Shown here in pieces: positions 47,830 through 57,300 of a DNA stretch of 64,000 bases. Within the stretch, counting starts at the first letter, position 1. Each line of letters opens with the position of its first letter. The translations under genes were made by a program, and so were the position numbers. A model generated the notes under the pieces. It was not told the origin of the DNA. It worked only from the letters and a program-made list of their open reading frames with translations, and searched no databases. This DNA comes from Roseateles hydrophilus (GTDB lineage: Bacteria > Pseudomonadota > Gammaproteobacteria > Burkholderiales > Burkholderiaceae_C): the NCBI RefSeq assembly GCF_026712245.1, contig NZ_JAPPUY010000004.1:558001-622000 (forward strand), given 5' to 3'.

Positions 47830-50258
47830 TTACGTTTTCCTCCTGCGTCTCGACGTCCTGTCTGATTTGGACTTCCACCCCTGTACTCTTCCGGCAGCAT
47901 GGCAGTGATGTTCTCTGCACGCGCCTTGTTTCTGAAGTTTCTGTCGCCGGTCACCACGATGACGTCACTCAGCCGGAGATAGAGCGCCACCGACAAGATT
48001 CGATTGTCTGCTGATGGCTCCCAGTCTGGCGGCAAAAGATCCAGCACCTCAGACTCGTAGCGAATGGCTTGCCCGGCACGCTCCAAAGAACGAATTGCGG
48101 CCCGAGCCTTCTGGGCTCTTTCCTCTTCGGAAGATTCCTTGATTCCGTCCAGTTCTTCAAGCACGCGTCGGGCAACAACAGGAATGTCGTTTCGACGCAT
48201 GGTAGTGAGCAGATCGGGGGCCAACATCAAGGCATTGGTATCAAGCACGATTAGTCTTTGGCCAGGCGTTGTCGGGTACGCAAGTTTCTGCACTGCCAGT
48301 TCGCGCCATGAACCGACCAACTCATCAAATTGATGAATCGGCAAAAGTGTGTCGCCCGTGAGTGAGCTCCGCATATTAAGAACGTTCTTGCAAGCCTCCT
48401 GCCACTTTGAGACGCTGACCAGAGCAGAAGTCTTCACGCCTTGAAGGCTAAGGCTTCCCTTGGAGGCATCCTGAAGGGATTTCAGGCCAACATCGCGCAG
48501 CACCGCTTGATGAGCGGACCTAATCGCCGTCAGTGGTTGTGAATATGAATGGGGGCCATGAAGGGCCAAACTGGAATCGGCCAGGACTTGGGCGACCCAG
48601 GTCCGCAGAAGCGCATCGCCAATCACGGCATCAGGCAGGGGTAGTGATGGCCCGACAGCTCTGCGGAGCGATTCCAGCGACTCGGTATCAGAAATCGGAC
48701 GGCAGTGCTTCAAAAGAGCAGATTTGATCTCATCCGACTGATTTGGCATCAGCCGATCGACTTCTGCGAGATAGCCCAAGACCTCGGCGAGATCAATATC
48801 ATCTGTCAAGCGCTCGATCGCCGACATCAGGCGGTCCGCCAAGGCACTAAGCCAGCCAGCTCGCCAATCATCTCCAGCGTCGGGTGAAAAGCGCTCCAGC
48901 GCGGTAATGAAGTCAGCGGCGTCTGTGAGCAACTCGCCGATAGGCAATGCCTCGACTCGCGATCGCCAGCGCAGAATGGTTTCCTGTGGCGCTTCCCACA
49001 GCGAAGCGATCGCATAGACGTCAGCAGGCTGTGCCGAACTTAAGGCGGCACTCAACTCGGTCTGCACAGTATCCCAAACACGCGCGCTGGAACCTTTCTC
49101 GGCGGTCAGCGTGAGCACTGCACGACGCTCCTGGCCCGCCCAAAAGACTCGCGACGATCCAGTCATTCGCACCTCTGGTGCGTGATCGTCTTTGCGAAGC
49201 ACCAATCCGTCGAATCCTGTCGGCAGATCCGATGGCGGAGCCATTTCAAGCCAGATCGTTCCCTTTTGAGATGGCAGCCGACGAAGGCCGTGATCTACAC
49301 CTTTGAACAGGGCCGTCAGTCGCTGGAATACATGACCATCTTTCTTCAGCAGAACGATGTCTTCGCCACTGTGATTTCCCAACTGCTCCTCATCAACCAG
49401 CACGCGCAGCGCTACTCTCGAAGTGGTCACCTTGTTACGATCCACTGGAGAGTCTGCGCCCTGCGGAGCAATCGCAACAGCACTGCGGATGCTTGCTTCA
49501 CTGAGCGCTGGCCAGTCGGGAGCGGCCTCACTGGCGAGGATTGGCTCTAGAACGTGCTCCCAGATCACTTCGGGATTTGCCGCTGCTAGCCATCGCTGAA
49601 AGTCAGGCGCCCCCTTCGCGCTGACAGCAAGCACGCCTGACTCATCACACTCCAGCGTGACTTGATGCTGCTCCCAAGCAACTCCGACAACTTGGGGTTG
49701 AACGGAGTGAATCTCAGTATTCGGCGTTCTCCAAGCATGCCGCTCTTTTTCGACTGACTCCCGAACCAACGCGGAACAATCGGAAGGCTCAAGCACTGCA
49801 CCTGCGATGAACGGACGGCTAGGTGATCTTGATAGCCGATTTTCACTTCGATGAGGCTTGATCGAATTGGAAAGCGGAAAATACAAGTGCGATACGGTCG
49901 TTTGCTGAGACCGGCTAGGCAAACGATCTCGCTCGAGAAATGTCACGCCATCGGCAGTAAGCGCAAGCTCTGCGAGCCGAAGATCCATATAGTCTTGCGA
50001 TGTTGGGCCGCTCAAGACGCCCATGTAGATCAGATTTTCAACGCTTGGCCCGACCAGTTCATTGGCCGAAGCCACACCTAGTTGATTCTCAAAAATCTGA
50101 GACAGCGTCATGTCAGAGAGCCCCGGGGTCGCCCGATAGCTACCGCATAGCTTCATTACCGTCCGCTCAAATACTGTCGGCGTGCGCACGGTCTGGTACG
50201 TCACCTCCGACTCCACTTCGTAAAGCGGCATGCCGACAGAGAAAGAACCCAACTTCAT
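47826..50258 (-). CDS. large protein with C-terminal PIN nuclease domain
   Basis: The 810-residue protein ends in a PIN domain of the PIN_4/PhoH-associated type (about 665-800): LIVLDTNALML with D673, VLEELDGIKE with E701/E702, DNRILS with D751, and VTGDRNFRNKA with D772. The four acidic metal ligands of an active ribonuclease are all present. The N-terminal 110 residues look like a winged-helix fold (TLSQIFENQLG, LALTADGVTFL). The middle 550 residues are unrecognised. Both ends overlap neighbours by four bases. RNA cleavage is a reasonable inference but unproven. Confidence 0.85.
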   Translation of the reverse strand: MKLGSFSVGMPLYEVESEVTYQTVRTPTVFERTVMKLCGSYRATPGLSDMTLSQIFENQLGVASANELVGPSVENLIYMGVLSGPTSQDYMDLRLAELALTADGVTFLERDRLPSRSQQTTVSHLYFPLSNSIKPHRSENRLSRSPSRPFIAGAVLEPSDCSALVRESVEKERHAWRTPNTEIHSVQPQVVGVAWEQHQVTLECDESGVLAVSAKGAPDFQRWLAAANPEVIWEHVLEPILASEAAPDWPALSEASIRSAVAIAPQGADSPVDRNKVTTSRVALRVLVDEEQLGNHSGEDIVLLKKDGHVFQRLTALFKGVDHGLRRLPSQKGTIWLEMAPPSDLPTGFDGLVLRKDDHAPEVRMTGSSRVFWAGQERRAVLTLTAEKGSSARVWDTVQTELSAALSSAQPADVYAIASLWEAPQETILRWRSRVEALPIGELLTDAADFITALERFSPDAGDDWRAGWLSALADRLMSAIERLTDDIDLAEVLGYLAEVDRLMPNQSDEIKSALLKHCRPISDTESLESLRRAVGPSLPLPDAVIGDALLRTWVAQVLADSSLALHGPHSYSQPLTAIRSAHQAVLRDVGLKSLQDASKGSLSLQGVKTSALVSVSKWQEACKNVLNMRSSLTGDTLLPIHQFDELVGSWRELAVQKLAYPTTPGQRLIVLDTNALMLAPDLLTTMRRNDIPVVARRVLEELDGIKESSEEERAQKARAAIRSLERAGQAIRYESEVLDLLPPDWEPSADNRILSVALYLRLSDVIVVTGDRNFRNKARAENITAMLPEEYRGGSPNQTGRRDAGGKRK

Positions 50259-53200
50259 CGCTGATTACCTCGATTGCCGTTGCTGGGTCGCGGCGTGAAC
50301 TTGCGCTGACCAGGGTTATCGTTTCGCATGAGTCGGCTCGCTGGAATCAGACGGGCGTCTCTATCCAGCTGATCGAGAATGTCCTTATAGACCGTGCGTG
50401 TCGTTGAGCCCTCTCGATCCATATGCGGTAGCGTTACCTCATATGACTCGTACATACTTCTTGCACCAAAAACAATCAGTAGCTCCTGCGCTCGAGAGAA
50501 GGCTACGTTGATGAACTCGTATCGTGCGACATTCGCACGGCTAGACCTGCGCCTTGCCATTCCCTGACTTCTGGTATCGATTCCGTCATTGCGAACCAGA
50601 CTAACCAGGATGATTGGCTTCTCCTTGCCCTGATACCGTATTACGGTGTTGACCTCTACATCCAGGCATTCGAATCGCCCGGAAGGTTTGACCGCACGGA
50701 TCGCCTCGCGGATTAACCTACATTGACGCGCGTAGAAGGAAACAACGCCGACTTGACGCCGCTTTTGAGGTGAATATCCAAGAAGGGCGCTCTGCTTGTC
50801 GAGTTGAAGCAGTGTGTGGGCAATCAACTGTGCTTCGAGGCGGTTGCTGCGCGCAGGTTTACCGGCTGCGTCCATGTCCTCTTTGTGGATCTGCCCTTCC
50901 AGATTGCGAGATGTATCCACCCACAGGACGTGGTCACCCTCGTGAGCGACTTTCTCTTTTTCTTCACGAGGAATTTCTGACGACGGCAAACTGATGTTTT
51001 TGGGAATTCGATTGCCCTCGCCGTCAAGCGCGGGCTTGATGATGGTCTTCCCATCCGCGTCGACCAGCACCAGTCCATGATTTCGATCGAAATTTGGGAA
51101 CGCTAGCCCGCAGGTCAGGCGGCGCTCATAGAAATGGTTCACCATCGTCATGATCTGCGGATGCATACGGAACTGAACCTCGAGGCGTGCGCGGATCGCA
51201 TCGTCGGCCGCTTCAAAGTGCGACTTGAACAAGGATGCCGTAACCATCTTTTCAAATCGGAGGAGGTTCAGCCGCGTCAAGGCCGTTCGACTCTCTTGCT
51301 CGTCTTGCTCCGCTTCGTCAACAACATCGCTGAATGTCTGGGCATCTGCCCCCTCCTGAAACAGTGGCGGAAGCTGACGGTGGTCACCCACCAAGATCGA
51401 GCGCCGCGCCCGCATTAGGGGCAGCAGCATCTCCAGAGGAGTCGCCTTGCTGACTTCATCGATGATCGCAACGTCAAAACTTACCTGGCCAGAGTCTTCG
51501 AGCGTTTGTTCACGTTCATTGCATGTGATGGCGACGACGTTGCACTGCGGCACATAGACTTCTTTGAAGTGCTCCCAGTCAGACTGGGCTGATGCAGGCC
51601 TGCGAAGATCATTCACCCAGTCTTGGAGCAGTTGCCCCCAGACATACTGCTCATCCTTCTGATTTTGTATTTGTTCCTCCAGCGTGCGGGCCTCGCCCTG
51701 GCGAACCAAGATTTCTTGACTGAGCATGGCAGCGACATCGACCTGTTTGTCGTTCGCGGAGCTTTCTGCTGCCTGCGCAAGAAAAAGCTCTGATGCACGG
51801 GCAAGGGAACTTGTCAGAGACTGATTTACCCTCGGCTCTGTCCTGATGTGCTGCTCGAGCTCCTGTTCACGCTGCCGCCACTCAGATTCATCGATTTCCG
51901 GAACCTCACAGAGATCAATGAGCCTGTGCACCTCTGCAATCAGTCGTTCCAAAGCCTGATCAATGGCCGCATTGCTGGTACGCAATGCGGCCAAACGATC
52001 GGCAAGCTCTGCGCCGACCTGTTCTGCGTTGTCTATGGCGGCACACCAGCGATCAGCGTCCACGAAGAGATCGCTGTACAGATCTGCACTCAGCCCACCG
52101 GCAGAACTGTTTCGAAGTTGCTTGATCTCCTGTCGCTTGGCTCTCCAGGCCGAGACCAAGCTATCGTCATCGTCAACCCGCTCAGCCAGGGCCTTTTCTT
52201 CTGCCTCCAGTTCCGCAATGCGAATAGCCACATCAGGACTTTGTAGAGATCGGGGCCCCGCCGCATACAAGCGAGCCACATCTCTCTCCAGTTCCGGTTC
52301 ACGTGTCCTCAACTTGCGCCAACACCTCACCAGTCCTGCAAGCATTTGAGGACGTTGTTGTGGCACGGCGTCCCAATCGGCCTTCGAGACCGGGAGCTTT
52401 GTTCGCGCTGCCGTCAACCCGAAGAGGCTGAAAGCTAGCTCTGATGACAGTGGTTCAGGCAGCGGGCACCCATCTGCAACATCCTCTTCGCCTGTCACCA
52501 AGAATTCCCTTAGGGTCGAAAGGCGGTTCCGCTTTCGTTTCGCGTCCTCGTGCTTCTGTGCCTGCTCCTGCAGCCTTTGCCAGGCCAAGTCTCTCTCAAG
52601 CTTTGCCCGGACACGACCTTGCTCATATAGATCAACACCTCTTTGTGCTTCGACAATGTCGCGGCGCACATATTCGGCTCTGTTCAGCCAGGACTGAAGC
52701 TGGCTCATCCGATCGGCAGTTTCACGCCAAGGCTTCAAGAATCGGTCGCTCGCATGCTCCGCCAGGGATGAGTAATACCGGGACAAAGCCGCTTGCTGGA
52801 CAAAGGACTTTCCATCACCAGAGACTTTATCCAGGTCGCGTGCTAAACGAATGACCCGCAAATCAGGATGCTTGCCGAGCCGTTCTAGAGCGTTGTCAAC
52901 GGCCGTGTGGGCTTGACTGGCCAGCAGTACGCGCTCACCGCGACGGGCCAATTGCATGATGGCTTCTGCGATCACGGTTGTCTTCCCTGTACCCGGCGGC
53001 CCTTGAATCAGGCACAGGTCAGGCGCGGTCAAGATCTTCTCGACTGCATCTTTCTGGAACGGGTTCAGATCATCTCGGAACCAGTGCGTGATCGATTCTT
53101 TGGCTGAAGGCTTCTTAGCTTGTCGGGCATCAAACAGGTAGGAGGAGAGGTAAGGGGCATAGCCTCCCTGATCTTGCAAGCGCTTGATCGCCATTTCATG

Positions 53201-54199
53201 GCGGCGAATCAAAGCAAGATCACCCGCAGCCGATACGGACAAGAACCCTTGCTCGGGGATTCTGGAAAGGATCATCTGGCGAATGTTTGCCAAGTCTTCC
53301 GCAACTGTTAGCTGATTCTGGTCGTCTTCAGAGAGAGCAACCACGACTTCAGCGAGGTGTGGCTCATTCCATTCGCAGTCCTTGATCTTGTCCTTGTGTG
53401 GAGCGATCTTCGCCATCGCCTCAGGTTGGCCGAGCTCAAAACCTCTCGGAGCACGCTTTGCCCCTTCCCGATCGCTGATTCGAAAGGTCCAGGGATCGAC
53501 AGACACATTAAGGTCAAATGCCATCACGTCTTGACGTGAGAGCGACCGATGAACTTCACGCAGGGACTGCTCGCTCTCGCCAATCACTCTGAAGACGATC
53601 CTGTCCTCTTGCCACTCGCGCTGAATGAACCTCAACCCACGGGTTTTCTCCGACACGAGCTTGCGCTTCCACTTCAGGAATTCGGTCCAATCGACCAGTT
53701 TCTCCCGGGTGGTGATTGAAATGGGAGGTAGCTCGAATGCCAACTCGCGGGTCAAGGCATTGTTGTTGCGTTGGATTCGTGGCAGCTGCGGGTTGTCCTG
53801 ATACACCACCACCGAAAGGCTGCGCTCGTAGCTGTGCCCAGGCGCATCAGCGACTTCAAACAAGTCCTGAACCATGAACACAGGGCTGGGAACGCGAGTC
53901 GGCCAGAAGCCCCTTACCGCCAACGAACATCCCCTGGGAAACGGCCAGGGCTGCTCCGGGTTGATGACCGGGCGAAGAGCAAGGCTCAAGTTATCGTCAG
54001 GGCGGTTCTCGATACTGAGGTTTGCCGCGTAGTACTCCATCGGCAGGCCATGTGGGAAAAGCAAATTCAACATCCCCTCGATGCGATCGCCCCCAGTGAG
54101 GAAGTCCCGGAGCTGAGGATGTCGGCGAGCCAGTTCTCCTACCGTGCGCGAAACGCGTTCGCGATTTCTGTCGTCAACCCATATGTACAGATTGGCCAT
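50255..54199 (-). CDS. SF1 UPF1/DNA2-like helicase with long helical insert
   Basis: This 1314-residue helicase has Walker A GPPGTGKTT with K406, the DEVS Walker B form with D914/E915, GDHRQLPPLF, QFRMHPQIM, TVIRYQGKEKPIILVS and NVAFSRAQELL. About 440 residues between the first two motifs are mostly charged helix, probably coiled coil. The N-terminal 350 residues are unknown. The ATG at 54199 follows GGGAGGA by 12 bases, and a TTG at 54208 is an alternative. It opens the five-gene operon. RNA or DNA could be the substrate. Confidence 0.9.
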   Translation of the reverse strand: MANLYIWVDDRNRERVSRTVGELARRHPQLRDFLTGGDRIEGMLNLLFPHGLPMEYYAANLSIENRPDDNLSLALRPVINPEQPWPFPRGCSLAVRGFWPTRVPSPVFMVQDLFEVADAPGHSYERSLSVVVYQDNPQLPRIQRNNNALTRELAFELPPISITTREKLVDWTEFLKWKRKLVSEKTRGLRFIQREWQEDRIVFRVIGESEQSLREVHRSLSRQDVMAFDLNVSVDPWTFRISDREGAKRAPRGFELGQPEAMAKIAPHKDKIKDCEWNEPHLAEVVVALSEDDQNQLTVAEDLANIRQMILSRIPEQGFLSVSAAGDLALIRRHEMAIKRLQDQGGYAPYLSSYLFDARQAKKPSAKESITHWFRDDLNPFQKDAVEKILTAPDLCLIQGPPGTGKTTVIAEAIMQLARRGERVLLASQAHTAVDNALERLGKHPDLRVIRLARDLDKVSGDGKSFVQQAALSRYYSSLAEHASDRFLKPWRETADRMSQLQSWLNRAEYVRRDIVEAQRGVDLYEQGRVRAKLERDLAWQRLQEQAQKHEDAKRKRNRLSTLREFLVTGEEDVADGCPLPEPLSSELAFSLFGLTAARTKLPVSKADWDAVPQQRPQMLAGLVRCWRKLRTREPELERDVARLYAAGPRSLQSPDVAIRIAELEAEEKALAERVDDDDSLVSAWRAKRQEIKQLRNSSAGGLSADLYSDLFVDADRWCAAIDNAEQVGAELADRLAALRTSNAAIDQALERLIAEVHRLIDLCEVPEIDESEWRQREQELEQHIRTEPRVNQSLTSSLARASELFLAQAAESSANDKQVDVAAMLSQEILVRQGEARTLEEQIQNQKDEQYVWGQLLQDWVNDLRRPASAQSDWEHFKEVYVPQCNVVAITCNEREQTLEDSGQVSFDVAIIDEVSKATPLEMLLPLMRARRSILVGDHRQLPPLFQEGADAQTFSDVVDEAEQDEQESRTALTRLNLLRFEKMVTASLFKSHFEAADDAIRARLEVQFRMHPQIMTMVNHFYERRLTCGLAFPNFDRNHGLVLVDADGKTIIKPALDGEGNRIPKNISLPSSEIPREEKEKVAHEGDHVLWVDTSRNLEGQIHKEDMDAAGKPARSNRLEAQLIAHTLLQLDKQSALLGYSPQKRRQVGVVSFYARQCRLIREAIRAVKPSGRFECLDVEVNTVIRYQGKEKPIILVSLVRNDGIDTRSQGMARRRSSRANVARYEFINVAFSRAQELLIVFGARSMYESYEVTLPHMDREGSTTRTVYKDILDQLDRDARLIPASRLMRNDNPGQRKFTPRPSNGNRGNQR

Positions 54200-54208
54200 A
54201 ACAAACAA

Positions 54209-54322
54209 AGTCCTCCCAGACCCAACGGCTCAGCTCCCACAAGGTGTGGGGTGGCTTCCGCGCTTTTTCTATAGGTTGTGTCTGTTCTTGATGAATAGAT
54301 ACTGTCAAGGACAGCGCGTAGT
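54209..54322 (-). promoter_or_regulatory. leader and possible promoter of the helicase operon
   Basis: The 114-base gap after the MAD8 gene is the only break on this strand in the island. On the minus strand it holds TATAGA (54268-54273), a possible -10, with only a weak -35. CTGTC-CTT-GACAG (54302-54314) is an inverted repeat containing TTGACA, but its spacing to TATAGA is 29, too long for a pair. CCCACA/TGTGGG (54236-54250) can form a hairpin upstream of the start. The left module may therefore have its own control. Confidence 0.4.
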
Positions 54323-57300
54323 TCAGTCCTTCACGGCCACCCGAGTTGCCCCACCGTGCTGCGTAACCCTGGGTCTGCACCGAAGCTTGACGGCCCCTTT
54401 GGAAAACGACTCATCCGTCGCCTTGCTTGACCACACATAAGCCTCTCCGGCTTTCAGCAGGGCCATGCGCTCTGGCGTCAGGTTGCCGAGTGCGGCGTTG
54501 GCTTTCTGGATGTGCTTTAACCAAGCAGGCGAATTGAACTTGTGCATGATGATCTGGCTGGACAGCTCGATCAGGCTGACAGGCACAGATGGTGGGTCTT
54601 GGCTTGCGACCATGATGCTGACGCCCTTGTGCCGCATCTCTCGGACCACTTCGATGAGCCCGGCAACCAGGTCGGGACTCTCGATGTATTTGTGGGCCTC
54701 ATCGAACACCACCAGCTTGTTGAAGCTGCGCCCATCGATGCGCGCATCTGCGAACAACTGCAAGAGCACGACGAACAGTCCGAGGGCTTCGTCCTTCTCG
54801 ATGAATTCGTCCCGCAGGTCCACGATGATCAGTCGGCCTGGCCTCACCACCTCAGTGAGCGAGGTTCCGTCGTTGATGTACTCAGCGGCCAGGTCGAGGC
54901 GCATCCGAGCCAGCTCCTTGAGGTGATCGGGGACCGACGATGCATCGATGCCTGCACGCAAGCCCTCAAGGGTGATGTCGTCGCGCATCGCCTTCATGAT
55001 GCGCATGATCTGGCGGATGTAGGTGGCCTGATTGCCCACGGCACCCATCAAGAACTTCCAGTGCGAAGCTTTCAGCTCTGATGCCGAGAACTGCAAAGGC
55101 CGCACTTCGATGTCGGGGTACTCGGCCTGACGCTCTTGGATCTTGTCGGCTGGCACGAGAAGCAAGACATCCGCGAGCGCCTTCGGCTCCGCGCCATACA
55201 CTTCCTTCAGCGCACGAACCTGATCCTCCACCGAGTTCGCCCCCACCATCGACGTGAACTCGGGCTTGTAGTCCATCGTCGGGCTGTAGTGGAAGATCAC
55301 CGTGGACAGCGGCTCGGGAAGGCAGTTGATACCAGGGATCGGCAGCGAAGCCATCTCTGCCACGCTACCCAAGGTGTAGCTCTTGCCGCCGCCCTGAACG
55401 CCGAACAGGCTGATGGTGTGGGTCTGATTGAGGTCGAGTGCCACCTTGCGCCCAGACACCTCGCCAATCAGGCCGTACTGCGGTGTTGCTCCCGTGGCAC
55501 CGAGCATGATGTCGTAAGCCACGCGGCTATCGGTAGCCTCGGCATCTTGAGTCTGCGGCCGTGTAACCGACGCACTCTGGGGAGCCTCCTCCGCCGCAAC
55601 AAGAATCGATGCAGGCGCCTGTTCCGCAACCGCAACCGCATCAGCACTCGGCTCGTCTGCTGGCGGTGGTGGCGTGTCAGTGCTTGCAGCCAGCACGGAG
55701 CCAACTTGCGGAGGAGCCACCTGCACCAAGGCGGCGGGTTCCGGCTCCCTCACGGGCACGCTGGAAACCACCTCATGCTGCGCGTACCTGACCCTCGGAC
55801 TGTCGTCCCACGCGAGTGTTCGATCCCGTGGCGGGCTGAGGAAGGCTGCCGTTTCAAAAGTAGGAACGGCAGGCGCCAATTCCCTGCGACGAAGCAGTTC
55901 TTGCGTGACCTCTCGCGCTGTGTCGGCAGAGCGCGCGTACTGGACGCTAGCCACCGTTTCAGTGTCCGTCACGGCCGATTCCACCAACTGCCGAATCAAA
56001 TCACTACCGATCCGATAGAACTCGATGCCGTTTTCATGCTCGGCGGGCTCAGTACCTGGCTTGCTGAAGTCAAACACCACGGCACTTCGTGTGAACTGAA
56101 GGGTGTAAGGCCGCTCATCAAGGCGTCGCAGGAAGTAGTGCGCCTCTTCGGCGGCTTCTGGCAAGACCACGCCGTAGCGCTCGGATCGGTCTAGGTAGAA
56201 GCCCAGCAGTGCAGCAAGATCGCGGTTCTTGATGGGGCGGTCAGGCCGATCTACGTCAGCCATCCTGGGGTCGAAGTGATAGGCCAGGACGTGCTCGGAC
56301 TGAGCGATCTGGTCAGCAATGGAGGCTTTCAACTGCGCGTAGGCAGCCACATCACCTACTTGGCTGTAGCACTTCACTTCGACCAGCCGACATGTCACCA
56401 CACGGCTTGCTGGGTCGAGGTCGAACAGGGCAAGGTCAGTCCGACGGAAGCTGACTTCATCGCCCATTTCCTCAGCGCTTTGCTTCAACGCCTTGTACAA
56501 CTCCAAGTGCGCGTCCAACGGCACGACGACCTGGTTCTGGAAAACGCCTTGGTGTTCGAGGAACAAACGCGAGAGCGCCAAGCCCATCGCCTCGGCCCGC
56601 TGGGATGAAGAGGACAGCAGCTTCAAGGCCAACCGTCCGGACAACGATCGAAGCTGATCCAGCATCACCAAGGCGTGTCGGCCCGTATTAGGCAGCCCGT
56701 AGTCCCCCAAGATGGGAATCAGCAACGACTCAAGCTCAGCAACGGAGCGCGAGGTGATCGCCAATCGATGGCTCATGGCGCTCGCCATGTCGGGCGAGTG
56801 GTCGATCAGATAGTCTGGCCGCGTGGCATGGCGACGATGGTCGAAGAACTCGATCCCCAAGTTCCGATCAATCGTAAGCACCCAATCACTGACCTCATGA
56901 ACCTGATGAAGCATGGCACGCTCGTCTGCCGACAGGCTCAGCGCCACAACAGGGCGCGCATGCGGCAGGTATTGACTGCGAGCAACGGTCGCCACTGCGA
57001 CCGAGACAGCACGGGAAACACCCCCCATGAGGTCGGATAACGCCTCTGCTCCCTCCAGCGGCTGCGCCGCGCCATGAAGCGGACGACGCAGCCAAGTGAT
57101 GGACTGCTCGTCTTCCAGATAGTCCACTTCGAAGGGCTGAACCAGACCATGGACAAACGAAGAGTCGTCACTGTCCTGAACATCAACTGCTCGAATTTCC
57201 TCAGCAGGGAACAAGTCGAACAAGAAGGACAGATGCGCCGCATGTAATTCCGGATCGTCACGGAATTCCTTGATCGCACGAATGGCCAGTCGCAGCTTGG

